From JAEZBP01 sp963832725 (GTDB taxonomy: Bacteria; Myxococcota_A; Polyangia; Polyangiales; Sandaracinaceae), in the NCBI GenBank assembly GCA_963832725.1, contig CAWHVG010000005.1, forward strand, positions 1,984,001-2,048,000: a DNA stretch of 64,000 nt. Reading direction: 5' to 3'. The notes below the pieces were generated by a model. The model did no database searches, was not told where the DNA came from, and worked only from the letters and a program-made list of their open reading frames with translations. Every line of letters starts with the position of its first letter. The stretch's first letter is position 1. Position numbers and translations under genes: made by a program. Shown in pieces: positions 46,285 to 57,115 of the stretch.

Positions 46285-46567
46285 CGACCGCGCCCGGCCC
46301 CTGCACCCGGTCAGCCTGGAGGCGGGCGCACGATGCCCGAGCACGACGGGGCGCCGCAGCTCCGATCAGCACCGTCCAGAACGAGCGGCTGTCCGGCAGG
46401 AGGAAGGCTCGATCGGGCGTCCGACGCGCTCCGAGCGCCATTTCGACGCGATCGATCAGCCGGCGCAGGTCGATGGGGCCTCTGCGCGAGGCGGAGCACC
46501 GCGAGCGGTCACGGGCGAGCTCCAGGCTCTTCACCCGAGACGACGCACGGTTCGACTGGAGCGCAGC

Positions 46568-47303
46568 TCATGATCCGCGCCGCAAGCGGAGGAACGCCTC
46601 CACGTTCCCGTCCGGGCCCGCCAAGACCGAGTCGCAGCGAGCGAGCTCGAGCAGGCCGAGCTCGCCCGCGGCCCGCGAGACCTCGTCGATGGCCTCCGCC
46701 CGCGCCGCGGGATCGCGGACCACGCCTTTCTTGATCTTGTCGCGCCCGACCTCGAACTGCGGCTTGACCATGGCGACGACCTCGCCTCGCCGGAGTCAGG
46801 AGGCGCCGGGCCGCCGGCAGCAGCTTGGCGAGCGAGATGAACGAGGCGTCGATGACGATGAGATCGACCGGCTCGGGGAGATCGCCCTCCTCGAGGTGGC
46901 GCGCGTTGGTGCGCTCCATGCCGACGACCCGGCCGTCACGCCGCAGCTTGTCGTGGAGCTGGCCGTAGCCGACGTCGATGGCGTACACGCGGGAGGTCCC
47001 GCGCTGGAGCAGGCAGTCCGTGAAACCGCCGGTCGAGGCGCCGAAGTCGGCGCCGACGAGGCCCGACACGTCCAGCTCGAACGCGTCGAGCGCACCGGCG
47101 AGCTTCACCCCGCCGCGCGAGACGTAGGGATGGTCCGGGCCTCGGACCGTGAGCGCGGCGTCCTCGGCGAACCGTTCGCCCGCCTTCTCCACTCGGCGCT
47201 CCCCCGAGAACACCTTGCCGGCGAGGATCAGCGCCTGGGCGCGGGCCCGGCTCTCGGCCAGGCCGCGCTCGAAGAGCAGGACGTCCGCTCGCTGCTTCTT
47301 CAC
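46568..47303 (-). CDS. tlyA: TlyA-family rRNA 2'-O-methyltransferase/hemolysin, one apparent frameshift
   Basis: The N-terminal S4-like part (RADVLLFERGLAESRARAQA, LILAGKVFSGERRVEKAGER) and the Rossmann methyltransferase part (VGADFGASTGGFTDCLLQRG, VYAIDVGYGQL, VDLIVIDASFISLAKLLPAA) run to about 46790. The end (MVKPQFEVGRDKIKKGVVRD, then PAARAEAIDEVSRAAGELGL) is in another frame. The join is at GGCGAGGCGAGG (about 46779-46792, minus strand). TlyA methylates 16S/23S rRNA riboses, affecting capreomycin sensitivity. It lies 5 bases after ssb on the same strand. Confidence 0.85.
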
Positions 47304-47308
47304 CCGAC

Positions 47309-47863
47309 TCAGAACGGGATGTCGTCGTCGCCGAAGTCATCCGGCGGGAAGTCGTCGACGGGGCCTCCGCCACCGCCGCCGCCGCCACCACTGCCGCCAC
47401 CAGCGCCGCCACTGCCGCCGCCGCGGTTTCCACCGCCACCACCGCCGCCGTAGCCACCGCCACCGCCACCGCCGTAGCCGCCGCCACCGCCCTCGTAGTC
47501 ACCCGACGGAGCACCGCCGCCGCCGCGCCCGCCGCCGAGGAAGAGCATCTCGTTGGCCACGATCTCGGTCGTCGAGCGCTTGTTGCCGTCCTTGTCTTCC
47601 CACTGGCGGGTCTGTAGGCGGCCCTCGACGTAGATGGTCTGGCCCTTGCCCAGGTACTTGTTCAGCGCCTCGGCCCGGTTGCCCCACATGATCACCGTGT
47701 GCCACTCGGTCCGCTCCTGCTTCTCGCCGCCGCGCGTCACATAGCGCTCGGTGGTGGCGAGGCGGAGTCGGAGGATGGCGGCGCCGCCCTGCGTGTAGCG
47801 GAGCTCGGGATCCATCCCGAGATTTCCGATCAGCATGACCTTGTTGAGCCCTTGTGATGCCAT
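47309..47863 (-). CDS. ssb: Single-stranded DNA-binding protein
   Basis: 184 residues: OB fold (LNKVMLIGNLGMDPELRYTQ, WHTVIMWGNRAEALNKYLGK, IYVEGRLQTRQWEDKDGNKR), a long Gly-rich linker (about residues 115-165) and the acidic tip DFGDDDIPF that docks partner proteins. ATG 47863 (MASQGLNKV) fits the family. It is co-directional with tlyA. Confidence 0.95.
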   Translation of the reverse strand: MASQGLNKVMLIGNLGMDPELRYTQGGAAILRLRLATTERYVTRGGEKQERTEWHTVIMWGNRAEALNKYLGKGQTIYVEGRLQTRQWEDKDGNKRSTTEIVANEMLFLGGGRGGGGAPSGDYEGGGGGYGGGGGGGYGGGGGGGNRGGGSGGAGGGSGGGGGGGGGPVDDFPPDDFGDDDIPF

Positions 47864-47929
47864 GTTCGCCTCGCTGCTTCCCTTGCTGCCCACGGGCGCG
47901 TAGCGCGCCGGCGCGGATTTGTCACTCGG

Positions 47930-47958
47930 TTCTCCGGAGGGCCCTCCGTGGAGGAGAA
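47930..47958. terminator. Palindromic hairpin after the exported-protein gene
   Basis: GGAGGGCCCTCC (47936-47947) is a perfect palindrome flanked by TTCTCC and GGAGAA, which also pair. It lies between the stop of the gene at 48046 and the ssb start (both minus). No T-tract is present. Confidence 0.5.
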
Positions 47959-48045
47959 CGCCCCGGCCTCCGAGGGAGCGTGTCCCCGGCCTTGTAGACC
48001 GTCCGGCCGGCGCGGATCAACGCCGAGACGCCCTCGCGCCGCCGA

Positions 48046-49602
48046 TCAGCGGACCGAGGGCGCCGGACGCCCTGCCGGCTTCGCCCCCTGCTCTCGCGCG
48101 GCCTCCTCCTCGTGGAGCAGCACCGCGAGGGCACGGACGATCTCCTCGCGACGTTTCTGACGGTACTCGGGCCCGATCTCGCCAATTTCGAAGTCCGCCT
48201 CCAGCTCGCGGGCCTCGGCGAGCAGCTCCTCGCGGCGCTGGCGGCGCGCGCGGGCCGTCGCCTCGCGCGGGTCGCCGCCCTGCACGAAGAGGAACACGCC
48301 GCCCAGGACGAACGCGAGCGCGAGCACGACGGCAATCCAACGGAGCGGCCCGGGCCCGGGGATCCCCGAGATCGTGACGGTGACCTGCTCGAGCGGCGCA
48401 TCCGACGGCCCGCGGCGCATCTGGGTGACCCAGAGGGGCTGCCCCTCGTTGTCCACCCGCTGCGGATCCGGCATGCCCGCGACGTTCATCACCAGCCCCT
48501 CGGGCGCCTCGGAGAAGACCTGGAGGCCGAAGAAATGGAGCGGGACGTCGATGGGGATGCGCATCGATTCGCCCTCGACCGGCACGTCGTAGGCCCAGGC
48601 CATCTGGACCGTTCCCGGCGGGAGCGAGCCCCGGATGGCGTAGCCGCCGTCGTCCGGCAGCTCCTCCACCCGCTGGTCGGTCATGATCCGCTGCGCTTGG
48701 AACGCCGTCGCGCCCTCGGGGAGGCTGGCGCGCAGGCCGGACGCCGGAAAGGCGTAGGTGTCTTGGCCGGCGTTGGTGAGCTCGACCTGGTGGATGACGT
48801 GCAGGCGCTCGTCCTTGAGCTCGATCACCACCCGGAAGATGTGGAAGAAGACGAAGCGGTCGTCCTCGGTGACCGGCAGGCGGGTGATGCGGACGTCGTA
48901 GCCCTGATCGGTCGGGAGCCGGAAGGGCGTGGAGCCGTAGGTCGCGCCGCGGCTCGGAACGTTGACGCGGTAGGCCTGGCCACTGCCGGTGGGCAGATCC
49001 GCAAAGGTGGCGATGCCCTGCGCGTCGCTGCGGCCGTTGTGGCGGGAGCGGTCTCCCTGCGCGAGCACGCCGACGTTCACCGGGACGTCGGGAACCGGAT
49101 TTCCCTGGGCGTCCACGACCCGCACCCGGATGGTGCCGGCGGGGATCGCGCCGCTCGGCTCCGCCGACGAGAGGTTCGGCGCGGAGAGCACGTCCGGCAA
49201 GCCCGAGTGCGGCGCCCCCGGCGGGGCGGCACCAACGGTGGGATGTCCCGCCGGCAGGGCTCCGGCTTCTCCGCCCTCCGCCCGCGGAACCATCGGTTGG
49301 CCTTCGGGCGTCCCGGCGGGTGAGGTCGGAGCCTCCGCTCCCTCGGCCCGCTGGACCGTCGAGCCCTCTTCGCCCGTGCGCTGCGCGGGTGACGGCGCCA
49401 TGGGCGTCGGGCTCGACGCCTCGGCGCCTTGCGGGCTCGACGGATCCTCGGCGCCTTGCGCGGGCGGCTGCGCGGACGTCGGGCGGACTGGCTGCTCGGC
49501 GCGTTGCGCGCCCGCGGCCTCAGTGTTCTCGTCAGGCGTCTGCGCGTGGGCGGTGGACGCGGCGAGGAGCGCCGCGATGAGGATGGTCGTCGCTCTTCTC
49601 AT
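48046..49602 (-). CDS. Exported protein with carboxypeptidase-regulatory-like domain and C-terminal membrane anchor
   Basis: The 518-residue protein has a clear signal peptide (TTILIAALLAASTAHA) and a long Pro/Ala/Glu-rich linker (about residues 20-150). A beta domain follows (GTIRVRVVDAQGNPVPDVPV to TFADLPTGSGQAYRVNVPSR), which matches carboxypeptidase-regulatory/CNA-B-like folds. A second beta-rich part (about 240-410), one transmembrane segment (RWIAVVLALAFVLGGVFLFV) and a charged cytoplasmic tail end the protein. It overlaps the upstream zinc-ribbon gene by 4 bases and follows the CcmF-CcmH gene, so a role near cytochrome c maturation is possible but not shown. Confidence 0.7.
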   Translation of the reverse strand: MRRATTILIAALLAASTAHAQTPDENTEAAGAQRAEQPVRPTSAQPPAQGAEDPSSPQGAEASSPTPMAPSPAQRTGEEGSTVQRAEGAEAPTSPAGTPEGQPMVPRAEGGEAGALPAGHPTVGAAPPGAPHSGLPDVLSAPNLSSAEPSGAIPAGTIRVRVVDAQGNPVPDVPVNVGVLAQGDRSRHNGRSDAQGIATFADLPTGSGQAYRVNVPSRGATYGSTPFRLPTDQGYDVRITRLPVTEDDRFVFFHIFRVVIELKDERLHVIHQVELTNAGQDTYAFPASGLRASLPEGATAFQAQRIMTDQRVEELPDDGGYAIRGSLPPGTVQMAWAYDVPVEGESMRIPIDVPLHFFGLQVFSEAPEGLVMNVAGMPDPQRVDNEGQPLWVTQMRRGPSDAPLEQVTVTISGIPGPGPLRWIAVVLALAFVLGGVFLFVQGGDPREATARARRQRREELLAEARELEADFEIGEIGPEYRQKRREEIVRALAVLLHEEEAAREQGAKPAGRPAPSVR

Positions 49603-50609
49603 GAACGAGCGTCTCCGCGAGCTTCCTGCTCGTCGCTCGGACTCTCCGACGCCTCGCGGGCGGACGCGCTCGCATCGTCGGTCGCCTCCGCGCCATCCCC
49701 CTCGTCGGCGCTCGCGGACGCTTCGCTCGCGTCGTCGCTCTCCGCGCTCGCATCGTCGGCCGAGTCGATCGATTCGTCCGCATCCGACTCGGACCCGTCG
49801 TGCCCCTTCGCACTCGCCTCGTCGGCAACCGACTCGGATTCACTCGCATCCGGCACAGCGCCGCTCGCATCGCCGGCAGCCGACTCGTTCGAGGGACCGG
49901 GGCTCGCATCGTCCGCGCGCGCTTCGCTGGCCGACGCTCCGGCCTCGCCCGCGTTCTTCGAGCCCGCGCGCATCGGCTTCGCGCACTCGCTGCAGAACTT
50001 GGCGTCCGGCTCGTTGTCGGCGCCGCAGGCGGGACACTTCGCGAGCTCCATCGGCCCGCCGCACTCCTTGCACCACTTCGCCGCCGTGGCATTGCTGGTC
50101 CCGCACGAGGGGCATGCGCGGCGCGCTTTCTTGCCCTTCTTCTTCCGCGCGGGCCGGTCGGAGGGGACCATCTCGCCGTCGACCATGCGCTCGGCCCGCT
50201 CGAAGTAGGGCGCGAGATCCTCGTCGAGCTTCTGCAGGACCTCTTTGGCCCGGATGCGGTAGGAGCGGTTGAGCCGCGCGAAGTCGTCGTCCGAGAGCTT
50301 GCCCACCTCGTGCTCGAACGCGATGTCCTTGATGGCGCGGAGCAGCGCGTCCTTCTCGTCGAGCAGCGACGCCCGCTCGGGCAAGCGCGTGCGGAGCCCG
50401 ACCGACGAGGACGAGTCGGAGAACGCCGAGCGCAGACTCTGGTAGAGCGCCGCCAGCGCGAGGAGCAGCATCCCGAGCGCCAGCGCCATGAACACGGCCG
50501 GTGCCGACGGGCCGCCGCCGCTCACGATCACCGCCAGCGCCGCCAGTCCGAGGACCAAAGCGCCGACCCAAACCACCCCCGGAATCCGGGGCCGAGCTCG
50601 TTCGCTCAT
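49599..50609 (-). CDS. Membrane protein with double zinc-ribbon and acidic tail
   Basis: 336 residues: two N-terminal transmembrane segments (VVWVGALVLGLAALAVIVSG; FMALALGMLLLALAALYQSL) and a helical region with a CcmI/SHOCT-like helix (LLDEKDALLRAIKDIAFEHE, VGKLSDDDFARLNRSYRIRA). Two zinc ribbons (CPSCGTSNATAAKWCKECGG; CPACGADNEPDAKFCSECAK) and an Asp/Ser/Glu-Ala tail of about 110 residues follow. Position right after CcmF-CcmH and the N-terminal layout suggest a CcmI-like helper in heme-lyase assembly, an inference. ATG 50609 is used because an in-frame upstream start only adds an Arg/Ser-rich stretch. Confidence 0.75.
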   Translation of the reverse strand: MSERARPRIPGVVWVGALVLGLAALAVIVSGGGPSAPAVFMALALGMLLLALAALYQSLRSAFSDSSSSVGLRTRLPERASLLDEKDALLRAIKDIAFEHEVGKLSDDDFARLNRSYRIRAKEVLQKLDEDLAPYFERAERMVDGEMVPSDRPARKKKGKKARRACPSCGTSNATAAKWCKECGGPMELAKCPACGADNEPDAKFCSECAKPMRAGSKNAGEAGASASEARADDASPGPSNESAAGDASGAVPDASESESVADEASAKGHDGSESDADESIDSADDASAESDDASEASASADEGDGAEATDDASASAREASESPSDEQEARGDARS

Positions 50610-50616
50610 CGCGGGC

Positions 50617-53409
50617 TCATTCTCCTTCGAGGCGCCGGAGCTCTTCCTCGAGACGCTCGTCGTAGCGCGAGTCCGGCTCGGTCTCGCTCTCCTCTTCAAT
50701 CGCGGCGTCCGTCCGGGCGCTGCCGGCCCGCGCCCACGCCCGGCCGCGCATCACGATGGCGCCGGCGGCGAGGATCATCGCGGCCACCGGGACCGCCCAC
50801 AGCGCGCGATCGAGACCGTGGTCCGAGGGGATGGCGATCGCCTCGGAGCCGAAGCGGGAGCGGTAGCCCTCGATGATCGCGGCCGGCGCGTCGCCGCGGG
50901 CCAGGCGCGCCCGCAGCTCGACGCGCATGTTCTCGGCCCAACCGCAATCGCAGGTGTCGAGGGGCAGGCGCTGGCAGTCGCCGCACTCGCAGAGCAGGCG
51001 GCCGAAGAGCCGGCGCTCCTCCGCGTCGTGCATCACCACCGTACCCGCGTGGAGTGAGCTCGTTTGGGCTCTCGCCAGCGCCGGCGCGAGGAGCGTGCCG
51101 CCCAAGAGGAACGCCAGCAACATCGTCGCCGCGGCCCCCGCTCTCGAGGGCGTGCTGGCCCGGCTCCGCGCCGTGACCTCGGACACGCGCGGGAAGATGG
51201 CGACGAACACGCCGAGGAGCAGGAAGGCGCCGCCAATCCAGATCCAGACCACGAAAGGATGCTCGATGAGCCGGAAGGTGGCCCTCTTCGACTGCGGATC
51301 CACCGTGCTCATGATCATGTAGAGGTCGCGCAGGAGGCTGCTGTGGATGGCCACCTCGGTGGTCGGCATGTTCGGATGCGTCCGGTAGATGAACTTCGCC
51401 GGCGACGACTGCGCGATCTCCTGCCCGTCCCGCAGAATGGTCAGGTCCGCGAACACCATCCGCTTGTTCGGGTCCTGCTCCATCCGCGCGCCGTCGTAGC
51501 GGAAGTCGAACTGACCGACCTCCATCGACTCGCCGGGGTCGAGGCTGGCCTCGCGCTCCACGTCGTAGGCGGCGCCGGTGTAGCCGAAGAACATCAGCAC
51601 GACGCCCATGTGGACCACGTAGCCGCCGTAGCGCCGTTGCGCCTTGGAGATCAGCGACACGAACGCCGTCGGGATGCTCTCCTTGGTGCTCCGGCGGCGC
51701 ATCGCCGTCCCGCGCCAGAACTCCTGCACGACGGTCGCGAGCACGAACGAGCAGAGCGTCGTCGCCGCGATCGGCGCCACGCTGTAGATGGCGGCGAGCA
51801 CCTGCCCGGCCGTGGTGTCGTAGATGTCCTCCCACTCGACGAAGGGCGGATAGCCGAGGCTGGAGCCGGCGAGGAGGTGCACCGAGAAGGCGATGAGGCC
51901 GACGACGACGGGCCATCGGAACGCGCGGATCAGGTTCGCGCCCGTGGCCTTCCGCCAGCTCAAGAGCGGCCCCGCCCCCGTCGTGAACAGGAGGATGAGG
52001 CCCATCGGCACCATCCACTTGTTGTAGTACTCGGGCCCGACCGTGACGGTCTCGTTGCGGAGCGCCTCGCTGATCAACGGGAAGGTCGTCGCGACGAAGA
52101 CGAAGACCACCATCGCGAGCAGGATCCAGTTGTTGAACAGGAAGGCGAACTCGCGCGAGAGCATCGACTCGATGCCGCGCTGGGGCTTGGCGTAGAGCGG
52201 CGGCCGCTTCAGGACGTCCAGCCGCACGATCTCGATCACCTTCAGCGGCGCCACGAACGCCAGCCCGGCCACGGCGATGCCGCCGTACTGCAGGGCCGAC
52301 AGCTCCGAGCCAGTGACGGCGAGCATCAGGTCGACCAACACGCCGACGAAGAGCGCCACGATGCCGGCCGTCCGGATCCGCACGCCGCCACGCAGATCCG
52401 GCAAGCGCCAGCCGATCAGCACGTAGACGAAGATCGCGGCGACGACCAGGAAGCCGACGAAGTAGTTGCCGATGTCGGAGCGGGCGAAGGCGTGGACGCT
52501 CGCGATGAGCCCCGAGCGGGTCAGGAAGGTCCCGAAGACCGTCAGCAGGAAGGTCATGCTGAGCAGGAAGACGTTCCAGACCTTCAGGATGCCGCGGCGC
52601 TCCTGGATCATCACCGAGTGCAAGTAGGCGGTGCCGGTCACCAAGGGCATGAACGAGGCGTTCTCGACCGGATCCCACGCCCAGTAGCCGCCCCAGCCGA
52701 GCTCCTCGTACGACCAGTACATCCCGAGCATGTTGCCGATGCTCAGGAACGCGAACGCCACCAGCACCCACTTGCGCGCAGCGCGGATCCACTCCTCGTT
52801 CAGCCGGCCGGTGACCAGCGCCGCCACCACGAACGCGAAGGGGACCGTCCAGCCGGTCAGGCCGAGGTAGAGGCAGGGCGGATGGATCACCATCCAGTAG
52901 TTCTGGAGGAGCGGGTTGAGCCCCTCGCCGTCCGCCGGCGTCGCGCCGTAGCTGGTGGCGAAGGGGTTGGCCGCGAAGAGCTGCAGGACGATGAAGAACG
53001 AGATGACGCTCATCAGCGTGATGAGCATCACCGGCTGCAGCTCGCGATACTTGTCCTTCACCCAGAGGACGAACGCCGCCGTGTACGCGCTGAGCAGGAA
53101 CGACCACCACAGGATCGAGCCGTCCTGTCCGCCCCAGAGCGACGTCCACAGATAGATGGGCGGCATCGAGCGGTCGCTGTAGTGCGCGACGTAGCGGATG
53201 CGGAAGTCGTGGGTCTGGAAGGCGTACGCCAGCAGGAAGACCGCGGTGGCGACGAGCGCGACCGTCGCCAGGGTGGCGAAGCGGGCCGAGCGCAGGAGAT
53301 GGGGACGGCCGGCCGCGGCGGCGGCGCTCACCGCGATGGTGAAGCCCGCTGAGACCAGCGTGGCGCCGAGCACCAGGGTTCCGAGAGTGGGGATGTCAAT
53401 CGACGGCAT
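50617..53409 (-). CDS. ccmF: CcmF-CcmH fusion, cytochrome c heme lyase component
   Basis: 930 residues. Residues 1-about 740 are CcmF, a polytopic membrane protein that receives heme: the WWD segment GGYWAWDPVENASFMPLVTG, the conserved HPPCLYLG and GTFLTRSG motifs and a periplasmic C-terminal domain (YVVHMGVVLMFFGYTGAAYD; EVAIHSSLLRDLYMIMS). After a transmembrane segment, the end is CcmH-like with a dense Cys set (LLCECGDCQRLPLDTCDCGW) and HDAEERRLFGRLLCECG before it, then a final TM and acidic tail. The usual LRCxxC of CcmH is replaced by CECGDC...CDC. The fusion keeps the thiol partner next to the lyase. Confidence 0.9.
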   Translation of the reverse strand: MPSIDIPTLGTLVLGATLVSAGFTIAVSAAAAAGRPHLLRSARFATLATVALVATAVFLLAYAFQTHDFRIRYVAHYSDRSMPPIYLWTSLWGGQDGSILWWSFLLSAYTAAFVLWVKDKYRELQPVMLITLMSVISFFIVLQLFAANPFATSYGATPADGEGLNPLLQNYWMVIHPPCLYLGLTGWTVPFAFVVAALVTGRLNEEWIRAARKWVLVAFAFLSIGNMLGMYWSYEELGWGGYWAWDPVENASFMPLVTGTAYLHSVMIQERRGILKVWNVFLLSMTFLLTVFGTFLTRSGLIASVHAFARSDIGNYFVGFLVVAAIFVYVLIGWRLPDLRGGVRIRTAGIVALFVGVLVDLMLAVTGSELSALQYGGIAVAGLAFVAPLKVIEIVRLDVLKRPPLYAKPQRGIESMLSREFAFLFNNWILLAMVVFVFVATTFPLISEALRNETVTVGPEYYNKWMVPMGLILLFTTGAGPLLSWRKATGANLIRAFRWPVVVGLIAFSVHLLAGSSLGYPPFVEWEDIYDTTAGQVLAAIYSVAPIAATTLCSFVLATVVQEFWRGTAMRRRSTKESIPTAFVSLISKAQRRYGGYVVHMGVVLMFFGYTGAAYDVEREASLDPGESMEVGQFDFRYDGARMEQDPNKRMVFADLTILRDGQEIAQSSPAKFIYRTHPNMPTTEVAIHSSLLRDLYMIMSTVDPQSKRATFRLIEHPFVVWIWIGGAFLLLGVFVAIFPRVSEVTARSRASTPSRAGAAATMLLAFLLGGTLLAPALARAQTSSLHAGTVVMHDAEERRLFGRLLCECGDCQRLPLDTCDCGWAENMRVELRARLARGDAPAAIIEGYRSRFGSEAIAIPSDHGLDRALWAVPVAAMILAAGAIVMRGRAWARAGSARTDAAIEEESETEPDSRYDERLEEELRRLEGE

Positions 53410-53595
53410 GCTCGCCTCATCAGCGCGGTGAGGCCGCGGCCTCGTAGCGCGGGGCTACGTAGGGTCGCACGGCTGCGTGGCGTAGGGCTGGAGGAGCTTA
53501 CCGCGCATGGCGCCGAAACGCCCGTGAGGGACCGGTGAGGCGATCCGACCCGAGCTCGCGGCGCGATGCCGCGCGAACGGTGCTCCGGACATGCG

Positions 53596-53630
53596 AAAGC
53601 GCCGCCACCCTCGGGGGATGACGGCGCCTT
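53596..53630 (-). terminator. dnaK terminator
   Basis: On the minus strand AAGGCGCCG (53630-53622) pairs with CGGCGCTTT (53604-53596) around a 17-base loop, ending in a short T stretch, 19 bases after the dnaK stop. The remaining gap to 53410 shows no gene. Confidence 0.7.
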
Positions 53631-53648
53631 CACGTGTGGGGGCGAGGC

Positions 53649-55553
<1,905 letters not shown>

Positions 55554-55693
55554 GTCTCGATACCTCTCGGGTCTCGTCGGGCCGACCGGCCCGGTCTCTC
55601 AGCCTCTACCGGGACGAAAACGACCCCGAGCGCGGGATAGTGCGCTGAAGGCGCCGGAGGCTCGGAGGAGCCTCTCGGCTTAGGGTGGGGGCG

Positions 55694-55721
55694 AATCTAA
55701 CCACCCCAGTCGTTGGGTCAA
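55694..55721 (-). promoter_or_regulatory. dnaK: dnaK promoter
   Basis: On the minus strand TTGACC (55721-55716), a 16-base spacer and TAGATT (55699-55694) form a sigma70-like promoter about 130 bases before the dnaK ATG. No CIRCE repeat is visible in 55554-55880. Confidence 0.7.
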
Positions 55722-55819
55722 CCCGGAGAATTGCCTGAAAAAACGATGTGTTTGGCGGTGTGCCCGAGGCGCGTCGCCACACGCCCGTCGCCTCCGCCTT
55801 GGCACAAAATGGCAATCCC

Positions 55820-55833
55820 TGACACGTTGTCAA
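55820..55833. promoter_or_regulatory. Palindromic site upstream of dnaK
   Basis: TGACA-CGT-TGTCA (55820-55832) is a perfect 5-base inverted repeat with a 3-base centre. On the minus strand it overlaps a TTGACA that could be a second -35 box for dnaK. It may be an operator. Confidence 0.45.
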
Positions 55834-55879
55834 GGTGCGGGCACGACGCGACGGGGCGAATCGTGTCGGCGGACGGAGA

Positions 55880-57025
55880 TCAGATCAACCCGGGGTCGCG
55901 TCCGATGGCGCCGCTGCTCACCCCGGCTCGGAGCCGGTTCATCTCCACCGTCTCGGCCAGCACGATCAGCGTCATCCGCTCCTCGAGCACCAGATCGGGG
56001 CCCGGGTTGTAGTCGTAGCGGGGCGGGCTCTCGGGATATTTCACTGCGATCACGAGGACTTTGGTCGCCGAGCGGATGGCGCTGTCACGCAGCCTCACGC
56101 CGACCAGAGGCGAGCCCTCGGGGATCTCCACCTCCTCGATCCGCAGGTTCTTCTTCGGATCGCGGAGCATCAGGTCCAGGAACTCGACGACCGCGGGCCG
56201 GACCATCTCGCTCACCATCCGCATCCCGCCGATCTCGCTGGGCGAGACCACCCGATGGGCGCCGGCGGCCAGAAGCTTGGGCCGCGCGGTCGGATCCACC
56301 GCCTTGGCCACGATGCGGAACTCGCCGCGGGTCGCCCGATCCCGCTCGAGCTGGAAGGCCGTGAGCGTGATGAAGAGGTTCTCCTTGTCGTCGGTGAGCG
56401 CCGCGATGACGCCGGCGGCGCGGGCAATCCCGGCCTGGACCATGGTCTCGTCGTGGGTCGCGTCGCCGTGCACGAAGAGGAAGGTCTGCGGGCCGTACTT
56501 CTCGGCCAGCGCGAGGAGCCGCTCCTCGTCGCGATCGACCACCACGAAGGGGTGGTGGGTGTTGAGCAGCTCCTCGACGACATGGATCCCCGTGCTGCCG
56601 ACGCCGCAGACGATGTAGTGGTCGCGGAGGTGGTCGATGCGCTTTTGCATGCGATTTCGCCGAATTACGCCCTGAAGATCGCCCTCGACGATGAAAGCGG
56701 TCAGCGAAGAGATGAAGTAGAGGAGCGTGCCGCTCCCGAAGACGATGAGGGCGATCGTGAGCAGGCGAGCGTAGGGCACGTCGGCCATGCCCGGCAGCGT
56801 CTCGCCGAACCCTACCGTGCTGAGGGTGATGATCGTGAAGTAGAAGACCTCCTCCACGCTCCAGCGACCCTGGCCGAGGGTGTAGTAGCCGCTGCCACCG
56901 GCCAATACGACCAGCCCCAGCAGGAGGGCGGCCCCGATGAGGCGTCCCCGGAAGATGTCGCGCTGGTCGGGGGCCGGCTGCACGCACGGGATACGGCATC
57001 GACGAGCCTCGCTTGTCAACCGCAT
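55880..57025 (-). CDS. Two-TM potassium channel with RCK (TrkA-N/TrkA-C) domains
   Basis: About 381 residues: TM1 (LIGAALLLGLVVLAGGSGYY), pore helix and selectivity filter (FYFTIITLSTVGFGETLPGM), TM2 (RLLTIALIVFGSGTLLYFIS). A Rossmann RCK domain follows (HYIVCGVGSTGIHVVEELLN; FVVVDRDEERL; LFVHGDATHDETMVQAGIAR) and a TrkA-C-like domain (EVEIPEGSPLVGVRLRDSAI). This is the MthK/Kch architecture for ligand-gated K+ flow. ATG 57025 gives an N-terminus with two cysteines; a later start near VQPAPDQRDIF is possible. Confidence 0.88.
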   Translation of the reverse strand: MRLTSEARRCRIPCVQPAPDQRDIFRGRLIGAALLLGLVVLAGGSGYYTLGQGRWSVEEVFYFTIITLSTVGFGETLPGMADVPYARLLTIALIVFGSGTLLYFISSLTAFIVEGDLQGVIRRNRMQKRIDHLRDHYIVCGVGSTGIHVVEELLNTHHPFVVVDRDEERLLALAEKYGPQTFLFVHGDATHDETMVQAGIARAAGVIAALTDDKENLFITLTAFQLERDRATRGEFRIVAKAVDPTARPKLLAAGAHRVVSPSEIGGMRMVSEMVRPAVVEFLDLMLRDPKKNLRIEEVEIPEGSPLVGVRLRDSAIRSATKVLVIAVKYPESPPRYDYNPGPDLVLEERMTLIVLAETVEMNRLRAGVSSGAIGRDPGLI

Positions 57026-57115
57026 CCGCGCTGGTGCATCCGAGCCGGTGGGCGGCTCCGCGCTTGACCTCGCGGCTCGAGCCGGCAAGAACGCGAGACC
57101 CCACGGACCCGATCG

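Noticed and set aside
46184..46534. Minus-strand GTG-start frame downstream of tlyA
   Set aside because: GC3 is high, but it runs into the tandem repeat, has no ribosome-binding site and no recognisable domain.
50696..53149. 817-residue frame on the same strand inside the CcmF-CcmH gene
   Set aside because: It is an out-of-frame Arg/Gly/Asp-rich shadow of the real membrane protein gene.
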